This document shows positions 7,940-15,956 of a stretch of DNA of 64,000 nt, piece by piece. Source of the DNA: Brevibacillus sp. JNUCC-41 (lineage in GTDB: Bacteria; Bacillota; Bacilli; Bacillales; DSM-1321); contig NZ_CP062163.1 in the NCBI RefSeq assembly GCF_014844095.1, positions 4,559,501-4,623,500 on the forward strand, given 5' to 3'. Numbering within the stretch: position 1 is the stretch's first letter; each line of letters begins with the position of its first letter. The position numbers and the translations under genes were made by a program. The notes beneath the pieces were generated by a model. It searched no databases, had not been told where the DNA came from, and worked only from the letters and a program-made list of their open reading frames with translations.

Positions 7940-9157
7940 TTATTTTGTTAATACAGCTTCCAATAAGTGTGTTTGTTCCGGAATGCGGTTAACAACCTCT
8001 TTTCCGATTTCAATCGAGGCTGTTGCTGCAGGTGACGGTGCATTACATACATGGATGGTCCGTTTCCCTATTATAATATGAAAATCATCCACCATATTAC
8101 CATCATCCTGTAACGCCTGGGCCCGTACTCCAGCAGGTGCAGGGATTAAATCATCTTCTTGAATTTCAGGAATCAACTCCTGCAGGCTTTTCGTAAATTG
8201 CTTTTTACTAAAAGAGCGGACATATTCCTCCATACCTTCCTTCATGAATTTACTGGCCAGCTTCCAAAAACCTTTATAGCTTAAAACTTCAGTTAAATCT
8301 TTCGCATTGAAGTCCGTTTTCTTATAACCTTCCCGTTTGAAACTTAGTACAGCGTTTGGACCGGCATCTACTTCACCGCTAATCATCCGAGTAAAATGAA
8401 CCCCCAAAAATGGAAACTTTGGGTTAGGTACCGGATAAATCAAATGATTGACAAGGAAGCGTTTTTCAGGCTTCAGTTTAAAATACTCACCGCGAAACGG
8501 GACAATTTTCATATCAGTTTTATACCCAGCTGCTGCTGCGATGCGATCACTGTGCAACCCTGCGCAATTAATGACCATTTTTGCTTTAATTGTACCGTTG
8601 TTCGTATCGATGATGACATCATCAAAATCCTCGTTAATTTTCTCGACCTTTGTTTTCAGCTTAATTTCACCGCCGTTGCCCCGGATAATATCCGCCATCT
8701 TTTCACTTACCTGACGATAATTGACGATGCCGGCTTGCGGGACGCGAATCGCACCAAGCCCATTGACATGTGGTTCGATTTCCTTTAACTCATCCACACC
8801 GATTCTTTGTATTGCCAGTTCATTTTGCAAACCGCGGGAATACAAATCATCTAAAAGGGGCAACTCTTCTGGCTTTGTTGCAACAATTACCTTTCCGCAA
8901 ATATCATGTTCAATTCCATGCGTCCGGCAGAATTCCGTCATTGATTTGCTTCCTTGACGGGCAAACCGTGCCTTGAAACTGCCCGGTTTATAATAAATTC
9001 CTGAATGAATGACGCCGCTGTTATGTCCCGTTTGATGATCTGCAACAACAGCCTCTTTTTCAATGACTACCACTTTAGCATTAGGAAAACGCTGGTAAAG
9101 TGCCATTCCTGTCGATAATCCTACAATTCCTCCGCCAACAATTGCGAAATCATACAC
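7940..9157 (-). CDS. lhgO: L-2-hydroxyglutarate oxidase
   Basis: This FAD-dependent DAO-superfamily enzyme of about 405 residues oxidises L-2-hydroxyglutarate to 2-oxoglutarate, passing electrons to oxygen or the quinone pool. The N-terminus has the FAD-binding motif DFAIVGGGIVGLSTGMAL, followed by GHNSGVIHSGIYY, a hallmark of LhgO. The C-terminus contains PAPAGVRAQALQ and the closing HVCNAPSPAATAS block. The start is the GTG at 9157, because AAAGGAG sits 8 nt upstream; the more distal GTG at 9166 overlaps that ribosome site. It follows the GntR gene by 14 nt and precedes DUF3870, forming a regulator-enzyme-accessory operon that completes the glaH pathway. Confidence 0.9.
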   Translation of the reverse strand: MYDFAIVGGGIVGLSTGMALYQRFPNAKVVVIEKEAVVADHQTGHNSGVIHSGIYYKPGSFKARFARQGSKSMTEFCRTHGIEHDICGKVIVATKPEELPLLDDLYSRGLQNELAIQRIGVDELKEIEPHVNGLGAIRVPQAGIVNYRQVSEKMADIIRGNGGEIKLKTKVEKINEDFDDVIIDTNNGTIKAKMVINCAGLHSDRIAAAAGYKTDMKIVPFRGEYFKLKPEKRFLVNHLIYPVPNPKFPFLGVHFTRMISGEVDAGPNAVLSFKREGYKKTDFNAKDLTEVLSYKGFWKLASKFMKEGMEEYVRSFSKKQFTKSLQELIPEIQEDDLIPAPAGVRAQALQDDGNMVDDFHIIIGKRTIHVCNAPSPAATASIEIGKEVVNRIPEQTHLLEAVLTK

Positions 9158-9171
9158 AATTAACACTCCTT

Positions 9172-9846
9172 TTATTGATGATTTTTAGTATTCAGCAACT
9201 CCATATACGTAATTAAATTGTTCTTAGTCCGTAAGATGTGAAATTCTACTGCTGCCCTTAGTTCTGCAGGATCCCCTCTTAGTGCCGCTTCATATATCAT
9301 CCGGTGTTCCCGTTGCGTTTCTGGGTAATAATCAATCAGCAAATTCGGCGCAATGGGGGAGATCCCCAGCGTTTCTACCATTTTTTGAACCCTTGGCCAT
9401 GGGCATCCTTTTCGGAGGGTTTCATGAAAAGCCGCATTCAAAAGGATATAATGCTCATTGGTTTCATCAGATAATTGAATTCCTTCCATTTCAATCAAAA
9501 TTCCCTTTAGTTTTTCTTTGTCCTCCTTTGTTAAGTAAGGAAGTGATTTTTCTACTGCAAGGCCTTCAAGCAGAGACCTAGTATGATAAATTTCTTCAAT
9601 ATCATCCCGGGTAATCGGTGTGACGATTGCTCCTTTATGGGGAACCATTTCCACCAACCCTTCCAGTTGAAGCTGTGTTAGGGCCTCACGGATGGGCATC
9701 CTGCTAACTTCCAGGCGATCTGCCCACTCCTCTTGGATGAGTCGCTCTCCCTTTTTCAAAGTCCCATTCAAAATCGCTTTCCTAAGACTTTTTGTTACAT
9801 TTTTAACGATTGTTGATTTATCTCTTCCAGAATTAGCATTATCCAA
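9172..9846 (-). CDS. GntR/FadR-family regulator of the glutarate locus
   Basis: A winged helix-turn-helix sits near residues 10-75 (the conserved LEVSRMPIREALTQLQLEGL recognition region), followed by an all-helical FCD ligand domain. Conserved acidic and His residues of the FCD pocket are present (NAAFHETL, EHRMIYEAALRGD, EFHILRTK). It most likely represses its own operon and responds to glutarate or L-2-hydroxyglutarate, as CsiR does in enterobacteria; that ligand is inferred. The TTG at 9846 is the preferred start, as AAAGGTGG lies 8 nt upstream; the GTG at 9858 overlaps the ribosome site. Three copies of a candidate operator surround its promoter. Confidence 0.8.
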   Translation of the reverse strand: MDNANSGRDKSTIVKNVTKSLRKAILNGTLKKGERLIQEEWADRLEVSRMPIREALTQLQLEGLVEMVPHKGAIVTPITRDDIEEIYHTRSLLEGLAVEKSLPYLTKEDKEKLKGILIEMEGIQLSDETNEHYILLNAAFHETLRKGCPWPRVQKMVETLGISPIAPNLLIDYYPETQREHRMIYEAALRGDPAELRAAVEFHILRTKNNLITYMELLNTKNHQ

Positions 9847-9866
9847 TCCAGCGTCCACCTTTCGAT

Positions 9867-9961
9867 ATTGGATACAATTTTAACTATAACAACTATATAA
9901 AGCGATTACAATACTGAAAATTAAATATATTGTATCCAATTATAAAAATAATGGATACAAA
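9867..9961 (-). promoter_or_regulatory. gntR-lhgO promoter with three operator-like repeats
   Basis: On the minus strand TTGTAA (9906-9911) and TATAGT (9883-9888) are spaced by 17 nt. ATTGGATACAAT lies just downstream of the -10 (9867-9878), its exact reverse complement ATTGTATCCAAT lies upstream (9929-9940), and a third, 10-of-12 match AATGGATACAAA lies at 9950-9961. Such near-palindromic TTG-N4-CAA boxes are typical of GntR regulators. Confidence 0.75.
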
Positions 9962-10160
9962 ACTTTAGAAGACAATCCTCTACAGACCTTATTATAATTT
10001 CTTGCACCCGTTTATATTTTTTTATTAAACAACTTAGTATTTGTTCCAAGACCATAAAATTTCAGAAATTCTAAACAAGGAACAAATGACAAAACCTAAA
10101 ATATATCAATATGATATCATTGTTACTAAATCCTAATTTATACAAAAAAGGGAGTTGTTA

Positions 10161-10541
10161 TTAATTTAGTAAAGAAGTCTATATAATTGACGAAACAAGG
10201 ACTAATAATTTCTCGGATAAGGAAATTTTCGATAAAATCGGATCCCTATGGAGCAAAGCAAATGATCATGATATTGAAATTGATTTGAAATATGGGATAT
10301 ACCAACAGTACGAAAGTAACTATCGTGGCAATTATACTTTAGCTATAGTCACCATCGAATGAAAAATCGGTCATTCCAGATCAGGAATATGTGGTGTTTA
10401 AATGTTTTCAAGATGAACAATCCGTGGGGGAATCTTGGTAAAAGGTATGGCAGTTGGTAGAAGAAAAAGAAATATAGTCTGGATTTTGAAAAGTACTATC
10501 ATGCTGGAAAAGTGGAAAAATATATTGCAATTTTCAAGTGA
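10161..10541 (+). pseudogene. Decayed GyrI-like effector-binding protein
   Basis: A coding region can be read with several breaks. The first block gives VYIIDETRTNNFSDKEIFD and later YGIYQQYESNY, then stops at TGA. A second frame reads VIPDQEYVVFKCFQDEQ, with an in-frame TAA after SW, then KVWQLVEEKE. The end is SLDFEKYYHAGKVEKYIAIFK. The pattern (Y.VY..YESN, the P.Q.Y.VF block, FE.Y) fits the small stand-alone GyrI-like/AraC effector-binding domain. At least one frameshift, internal stops and no start codon in frame make it a pseudogene. 9962-10160 before it holds no other gene. Confidence 0.65.
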
Positions 10542-10599
10542 TAAAAGCATCTATTATGTGAAATGAGTAATAAAAGTAGATTCTTTATTTAGCTGGTCC

Positions 10600-10645
10600 T
10601 AAAGGCATGAACCCCTTCACCCACAGGGACTCATGCCTTTTTATT
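10600..10645 (+). terminator. Rho-independent terminator
   Basis: AAAGGCATGA pairs with TCATGCCTTT, with an inner CCC/GGG pair and a T-rich tail. It follows the decayed GyrI-like gene. Confidence 0.8.
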
Positions 10646-10832
10646 TCACCTTTGTTCACTAGGTATTTAAGATGATCCTCCTTTAGCAATATGACTTATC
10701 TTGTCCCGTCCGACATTTATATTTTATCTGCAAGCTACAACCGTGATAAAATCAAACAAATATAGTTATGAAAATTCATCTATAAAATATGAAATTGGCA
10801 AAAAAGTCATTAGAATAAAGGGGAAAATATGA

Positions 10833-11543
10833 ATGTCGGAATTAAAAGATTGGAAAAATAGTGCTCACGGGCATAAGTTCATAGCTTCTTTTAGCGGTGG
10901 AAAGGATAGTGTCTTAGCTCTATATAAAGCAATAAAGATTGGTGAGCCTGTAGGACTGATCGTCATGCTGGAGGAAGAAGGAAAACGTTCCAGATCCCAT
11001 GGAATGCCTCAGGAACTCATACATGCCCAAGCTGAATCAATAGGATTGCCCTTATATTCAGCAGCTGCCAGTTGGACTGATTACGAAAAAGTATTTATGC
11101 GCCTTTTAGAAAATGCTAAAAATCAAGGAGCAGAAGTGTTAGTAACTGGAGACTTGGATATGCCCGCTCATGGCTGTTGGCATGATAAGGTTACGAAGAA
11201 TGCCGGGTTGAAGCTTGGAATGCCTTTATGGGAAATGAACCATCGTGAAGCTGTCGATGAATTCATGAATCTAGGATTCGTAACGATCATTGTAACCGTC
11301 AATTTATCATTGGGAATGCGAGAAGATGATTTAGGGCGAACTTTAACCCATGAATACGTGAAGGAACTTGAAGCTCGAGGCATTGACCCCTGTGGAGAAG
11401 GTGGAGAGTTTCATACAACGGTAATAGATGGGCCTATTTTTAAACAACCGATTCCCGTTCGTAAATGTGAGATTATTAAGGACGGGGAGTATGCTTTTTT
11501 ACCTTTGGAGCTAGATCATTTAACGAATAACAGTACCTTTTAA
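10833..11543 (+). CDS. Dph6-like ATP-pyrophosphatase (diphthine-ammonia ligase family)
   Basis: This 236-residue enzyme has the PP-loop SGGKDS at residues 21-26, so it adenylates a carbonyl substrate in the way of N-type ATP pyrophosphatases. Conserved blocks MLEEEGKRSRSHGMP and the C-terminal DPCGEGGEFHT match the Dph6/MJ0570 family. Eukaryotic and archaeal members make diphthamide on EF2, but bacteria lack that modification, so the native substrate here is unknown; an amidation is a fair guess. The ATG at 10833 follows AAAGGGGAA. It stands alone, with terminators on both sides. Confidence 0.8.
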   Translation: MSELKDWKNSAHGHKFIASFSGGKDSVLALYKAIKIGEPVGLIVMLEEEGKRSRSHGMPQELIHAQAESIGLPLYSAAASWTDYEKVFMRLLENAKNQGAEVLVTGDLDMPAHGCWHDKVTKNAGLKLGMPLWEMNHREAVDEFMNLGFVTIIVTVNLSLGMREDDLGRTLTHEYVKELEARGIDPCGEGGEFHTTVIDGPIFKQPIPVRKCEIIKDGEYAFLPLELDHLTNNSTF

Positions 11544-11580
11544 CCAAACTAATAACCCAAATTCCTTGCAAGCATTCCCT

Positions 11581-11628
11581 ACTTCACCCCGATTATTACA
11601 TGTTCTCTAACAATTGGGGTGAAGTTCA
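11581..11628 (+). terminator. Hairpin after the PP-loop gene
   Basis: ACTTCACCCC and GGGGTGAAGT are perfect 10-nt complements around a 25-nt loop. The T-run is short, so termination strength is uncertain. Confidence 0.55.
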
Positions 11629-11673
11629 TATGGTGGAATCCTTTTTTGGACAGGAGGATAAACCGCTAATTTT

Positions 11674-11700
11674 AGTTACCATAATATAATTATAGTAACT
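11674..11700. promoter_or_regulatory. 27-bp palindrome, operator-like
   Basis: AGTTACCATAAT, the spacer ATA, and ATTATAGTAACT form arms matching at 11 of 12 positions. It lies in a gap (11629-12050) with no gene of its own and no T-run after it, so it looks more like a protein site than a terminator. Confidence 0.4.
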
Positions 11701-11843
11701 TCGTTGTTTGTCCCCCCTTTTCATTCTTGATAACTTTTGTAACATTACTTATTCAAAAAAGTATAACAGATTTTCAGAAGTCTAAATGTTTCTAATATAA
11801 TCTTTGAAAAGAAATTGGATTTTTTACATAATCACTACTGGAT

Positions 11844-11890
11844 GATATCAACAAAAAAAGACTATATTCTAGTCTTTTTTTGTTGATATC
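11844..11890. terminator. 21-bp perfect inverted repeat
   Basis: Two perfect 21-nt arms surround the loop TATTC. The arms contain seven-base A and T runs and end in GATATC at both sides. It could stop transcription from either strand. The remaining part of the gap to 12050 shows no gene. Confidence 0.75.
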
Positions 11891-12050
11891 CTTCGATTGT
11901 GTTAAGGTCCTATCCAATTACCAGTAATACCAGTTACCTCGAGCATACAGATCTATCTTAATAATGTTGCATTGGAATAATTCCCTACTATAAGACTGAA
12001 ATATCAATAATTAATAATGAGTAATACAAGAGTTGTCTTCGTCCGTTCTG

Positions 12051-12623
12051 TTAATAATAGAAATCCATCAATGTTTCGTCCATTAAATCTTGTGTGAGTC
12101 CTATGTAAATCATCGTATCTTTTGGATTGGAATGATTAAGGATTTGCTGCAGTAAAGCAATATCCTTGAATTTTTGATAATGCAAATAGCCGAAAGTTTT
12201 CCGAAGGGTATGTGTACCGACATCCGGAATGTCTGCCATTTCAGCTGCTTTGTTCAGCACCCGATAAGCCTGTACCCTAGTGATCGGTCCATTTCCTTTT
12301 CGACTCGGAAATAAATACTGTTCATTCTTCAGGTTCGATTTCCGGACATATTTCCTTACTTCCTTCCGTAGTTGAGGATTGACCAAGAATCTCTTAATTT
12401 TATCAGTTTTTTGCTCAACAATGACTATATGCGTACCCTCGAGAATATCTTTAACCCGCAATTGTAAAAGATCCCCTATACGTAAACCAATGTTTATCCC
12501 GATTGTAAACATCATATAATCCCTGTAGCTGCAATATTTTAATAATGACTTTTTCATCTTTTCTATGTGATCCAACCGGCGTATCGGCTGGACATTCTTT
12601 ATTCTTTGAGAGGTTGCTTGCAT
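12051..12623 (-). CDS. Minimal tyrosine recombinase (catalytic domain only)
   Basis: A 190-residue protein that consists almost only of the tyrosine-recombinase catalytic domain. Catalytic residues are visible: R48 in GLRIGD, K75 in TDKIKR, H138 and R141 in HTLRKTF, H164 in LNHSNP and the nucleophile Y173 in IYIGLTQ. The N-terminal core-binding (SAM-like) domain of XerC/D and phage integrases is missing. ATG at 12623 is chosen because the longer frame has no ribosome site; AAAGGGG lies about 12 nt upstream. No att-like repeats, excisionase or cargo were seen, so it is probably a resident chromosomal recombinase-like protein rather than a live phage integrase. Confidence 0.8.
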   Translation of the reverse strand: MQATSQRIKNVQPIRRLDHIEKMKKSLLKYCSYRDYMMFTIGINIGLRIGDLLQLRVKDILEGTHIVIVEQKTDKIKRFLVNPQLRKEVRKYVRKSNLKNEQYLFPSRKGNGPITRVQAYRVLNKAAEMADIPDVGTHTLRKTFGYLHYQKFKDIALLQQILNHSNPKDTMIYIGLTQDLMDETLMDFYY

Positions 12624-12683
12624 GAATGGCTCATTCCCCTTTCCCCTTCTTTCATTGTACGTGAACAGGTGAAAAAAAGGCAA

Positions 12684-13231
12684 GTTTTATAAATTTTGAT
12701 ACCTTGATAAACCTTGATATAACGCGTTTTTGAATGTATCAATAGAGGTCCTTTGTTACATTCGGAATATTCTTATAAAAAAAGCCGAAAATCGCTTAAA
12801 ATCTACCAACCTCCATTAACCGCTTCTACAGCCTCATATAGCGTTTTTAATCAGAAATCGATTCTTGACTCTAAGGAATTAAAACAACAGCTTTAAAAGA
12901 GAAATATGAAGCTCGCTTTTTGACTTTTATTATAATTTTTTATGAAAATATACGATATTAAACAAGACTGTTTTTCTTTTTTTAATATTGTCTCTTTTCT
13001 ATATTAATATAAGGGAAACACCATTTTAAAAAAGCCGATTTCCCCCGCTAAGAAATGTCTGGTATTCATTACAATTTATTCCTGCGAGAACAAATAAAAT
13101 CGGTCCCGGGATTTCTTTTCCTCATTTGTTGTTAGATTCATTTATATTGACAATAATCATGTTATGTAAACACTAATTTTTGATAAAGAGAATCTTAGTT
13201 ACTTCCCTTTGTCAAATATACCTCCAACCAA
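12684..13231. other. 548-bp intergenic region, no gene seen
   Basis: AT-rich spacer between the recombinase and uvsE. A TTGACA lies at about 13148 without a matching -10 at 17 nt. No ORF with a ribosome site, strong hairpin or recognised transposase relic was found. Confidence 0.5.
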
Positions 13232-14203
13232 TTAATGAATATAAAAACTGGCATTATCTATGATTTCTATTTCTTTGTAACTTTTTAGCTCATCCATCAA
13301 TTGGAAAAGTGCTCCATCCTTTTGTTTTGCTTCAATCATGCAATCCAACTGTGGTAAGCTTCCCTTTATTTGGTGCAAAAATTCCATGAACATTCCTATA
13401 TCCACAAAGTCAGCGTGTGCACGAAATTCCTTATCGGACCTTGGACTTGAAATATGCATTTTAGGAGGTAGCTTCGAAATACTCCAGGTATTTAATATAC
13501 GGTTCCAATGCTCTCTCCAATCTTCACTTGGTAACTGATGTGCGAGGTAATGGTGGTAATCAAAAACCATCGGAATCCCTAATTTCTCACATAAATAAAG
13601 GGTTTCCGACAAAGTAAAGGTAGTATCATCATTTTCAAGAATGACCATTCTTTGAATCGATTCAGGAATCAAACCCCAATTATGGATGAATTGCTCTAAT
13701 GCCTGAACATGCTCCCCATAACCGCCCCCAACATGGAGAACACAGCGGTGCTCGGGATCGACTCCCATTTTTTTTAATAACGTATGATGCATCCTTAATG
13801 TTTTTAAAGATGTCTTCAGAATATCGATATTTGTACTATTCAAGATAACGAAATGATCTGGGTGAAAATCTATCCTTATTTTTGGGTGGTTTGTAATGAA
13901 TGTTTTTAATTTAGCCAGTTCTTCTGAAATCGGATCGATGTAATCCCATTCTGGAATTTCTGGATGATTGGCTAAAGGGATTAGTTTTGAAGAAAGCCTA
14001 AAGAACTGAATATCATTAGCTTCGTTATGAATCAGCAAACGCCAGCAATTATGAAGATTGGAAATTGAAATACGTTCGAGCTTCCTTATCGCGGCATCTC
14101 TGTCCTTAATTTTCGAAAACTGAGCAAAAGTCATCGTTTGGGATGGTGAACAGTTTGGAACATGATTACTCATGGCTACATAACCAAGGCGGATTAATGT
14201 CAA
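13232..14203 (-). CDS. uvsE: UV DNA damage endonuclease
   Basis: This 323-residue TIM-barrel enzyme nicks DNA 5' of UV photoproducts in the alternative excision-repair pathway. Diagnostic segments are RLGYVAMS at the N-terminus, RISSKLIPLANHPE-like IQFFRLSSKLIPL, DFHPDHFVILNS, VLHVGGGYGEH, LENDDTTFT, VFDYHHYLAH and MHISSPR; their His, Glu and Asp residues form the metal centre. Length and motif order match Bacillus UvsE. The start is TTG at 14203 with AAGGAG 9 nt upstream. In B. subtilis uvsE is mainly a spore and UV resistance gene. It is monocistronic here, after the terminator of the PCYCGC lipoprotein gene. Confidence 0.93.
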   Translation of the reverse strand: MTLIRLGYVAMSNHVPNCSPSQTMTFAQFSKIKDRDAAIRKLERISISNLHNCWRLLIHNEANDIQFFRLSSKLIPLANHPEIPEWDYIDPISEELAKLKTFITNHPKIRIDFHPDHFVILNSTNIDILKTSLKTLRMHHTLLKKMGVDPEHRCVLHVGGGYGEHVQALEQFIHNWGLIPESIQRMVILENDDTTFTLSETLYLCEKLGIPMVFDYHHYLAHQLPSEDWREHWNRILNTWSISKLPPKMHISSPRSDKEFRAHADFVDIGMFMEFLHQIKGSLPQLDCMIEAKQKDGALFQLMDELKSYKEIEIIDNASFYIH

Positions 14204-14280
14204 GGGGATAGCTCCTTTACGATTTTATGTTTATTGGAAGTATTCCCCATCGCAATCAATATTATATATGTAAGCAACCA

Positions 14281-14330
14281 TCCCTCCCAAAATAAAAAAA
14301 AGGCCTTTTTCCGAATGAATATCGGGCAAA
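14281..14330 (-). terminator. Terminator after the PCYCGC lipoprotein gene
   Basis: On the minus strand a GGCTTTTGCCCGA arm pairs imperfectly with TTCGGAAAAAGGCC and is followed by eight T residues. Confidence 0.7.
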
Positions 14331-14381
14331 AGCCATTTTTCCAACTATCATATTCACGCTAGGATTTCATTCTCTTTCCTT

Positions 14382-14885
14382 TTACACTTCAGGGGTCGGG
14401 GTTGGTTTAGCATATCCACTTTTATATTTCTCATCGATTTTATTCCGGATCTCTTTAATGCTCATACCGTCATTCAAGTCCAATATGGATTGTGCAGCTA
14501 TTTCTAAGCAAACTCCGCATTTCGTCCCGTGGTCATCCCAAACGACTTCACCATTTTTTTTATTTTCATGGATAAAACAATCGTAATTATTTTTATGGTT
14601 AGCTGACTCTCCACAACCGCAGTAACAAGGTATTTTTTCAAGTAAATTTTTGTTTTGCGCAACAGCTAAATAGATTGTCTTCATATCCTCAGGTTTATCA
14701 GCTAAGAAATCCGGTGCTATCTCATTGCTGCTGGTCTCCTCCTGAAGGTCACCGGATACCGAATGCTCTGAATGTCCTTCATGACTGTTTTCTTTTTGAA
14801 CAACACTTTCCTCTTCACTTGAACAACCTGAAAGTATTAATGAAGAACAGATCCCTAAAGTGATGGTCATTAATTTTAGCTTCAT
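14382..14885 (-). CDS. PCYCGC-motif lipoprotein
   Basis: A 167-residue membrane-anchored lipoprotein. The N-terminus is a lipoprotein signal with lipobox LSGC, so lipidation is at C21. The defining motif KIPCYCGCGE is followed by NNYDCFIHE and GTKCGVCLEIA, giving at least seven clustered Cys and one His that could bind metal or form disulfides outside the cell. The C-terminus ends in PTPTPEV. The family is common in Bacillaceae and some members are linked to spores or to copper and haem handling, but no function is proven. It is flanked by terminators and is probably a single-gene transcript. Confidence 0.88.
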   Translation of the reverse strand: MKLKLMTITLGICSSLILSGCSSEEESVVQKENSHEGHSEHSVSGDLQEETSSNEIAPDFLADKPEDMKTIYLAVAQNKNLLEKIPCYCGCGESANHKNNYDCFIHENKKNGEVVWDDHGTKCGVCLEIAAQSILDLNDGMSIKEIRNKIDEKYKSGYAKPTPTPEV

Positions 14886-15173
14886 TTATACACCCCTTGA
14901 TCAATTTGATACCCCCATTTTATGGTACGCAACGGATTTCTACAAGCATTAGGTTCCATAATGATAAGGATTTAAAATAACAAGTATACTAAAATGCCTT
15001 ACTGGTACGACTTCGGTATTACCAAACTTTAAAAAAGAATGAGGAGTCCTATTCTCACTTTCAACCCTTTTTGATTAAGTATCTGTATATGTTCGTTTCA
15101 CTGATGATTGACTTTATTATTTGTGTCTAATAAAAATATAAAAGGCTAGTGAGAAATTTATTACTTATCTTGC

Positions 15174-15214
15174 GAAAAAAGCCGATGATTCCGTATAAGG
15201 GAATCATCGGCTTA
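15174..15214 (-). terminator. Terminator of the yrhE-yrhD operon
   Basis: AAGCCGATGATTCC pairs perfectly with GGAATCATCGGCTT around a short loop. It lies 52 nt downstream of the yrhD-like stop and has T residues on the minus strand. Confidence 0.9.
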
Positions 15215-15266
15215 AATATTTTATTGAGAATCATTTCAATATTCCGGAGAAAAACGAACAAGGTCC

Positions 15267-15956
15267 TTATTTCTTTCTTCTCGATAACGTTAGCGGAATG
15301 GTTACGAGTGAAACTCCTGCAGCGATCCAAAACCAGCTGGTATATCGTTTTTTTTCTCTTCCGCCTTCACTGGGTATACTTGATCCGTATGATTTTCTTG
15401 TGGTCGGCCGTTCTATGTCTGCTGTTTCATTCGCTTTATGCAATTGCTGATTCTCTGGTAGTTGTGTGGTTCTTTCTAAACCGCTTGTATCTTCCCCCAT
15501 TCCTTTAAGGAAGGTCATCAGAAATGTCATGGCTTGTTTGACTTCTTGGTCATTCAAGGAACGCATCAGCGCTAGATAGCTTGGCTTATCAGGAGTTTTA
15601 CCCGCTTCGGCGACACGGGCAATCCCTGAATTGACTTTAAGGATAAGCGGTTCAAGCTGCTGAACATTAAGTGATCCTAAAGTGCCAAGTATGAGAAGGA
15701 GATTTTTTAGCGTATTTGCCGTTTCTGGGGTGTCTGCTGTTTTGACAAGAATGTTCAGCACTTTGTCCCCTTCCTTCAACAAACTGTTAACCATTGATAA
15801 TATCCCACGATCCTGCATGCCTTTCATAACTTCAAACGTTTCTTTAATCACTTCTTTATTTTCCAAAAGGGTACGCTCTATATCCTCGAGTTCAATTCTT
15901 CTTCTTTCTTCATCGCTTAAGGTGATTCGATTGATCACTTTTGTCGCTTTAGCCAC
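15267..15956 (-). CDS. yrhD: YrhD-like DUF1641 protein
   Basis: A 229-residue protein with an N-terminal DUF1641 helical domain ([31 protein letters not shown] [14 protein letters not shown]) and a C-terminal membrane helix ([16 protein letters not shown]) followed by RRKK. It starts with GTG, overlaps the end of the formate dehydrogenase gene by 8 nt and is therefore translationally coupled to it. In B. subtilis yrhD also sits next to yrhE. It may anchor or assist the dehydrogenase at the membrane. The C-terminal extension with the membrane helix is longer than the roughly 160 residues I expect for YrhD, which is unusual. Function is inferred only from linkage. Confidence 0.85.
   Translation of the reverse strand: MAKATKVINRITLSDEERRRIELEDIERTLLENKEVIKETFEVMKGMQDRGILSMVNSLLKEGDKVLNILVKTADTPETANTLKNLLLILGTLGSLNVQQLEPLILKVNSGIARVAEAGKTPDKPSYLALMRSLNDQEVKQAMTFLMTFLKGMGEDTSGLERTTQLPENQQLHKANETADIERPTTRKSYGSSIPSEGGREKKRYTSWFWIAAGVSLVTIPLTLSRRKK

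Noticed and set aside
8396..8788. 130-codon plus-strand frame inside lhgO
   Set aside because: Antisense to a clearly conserved gene.
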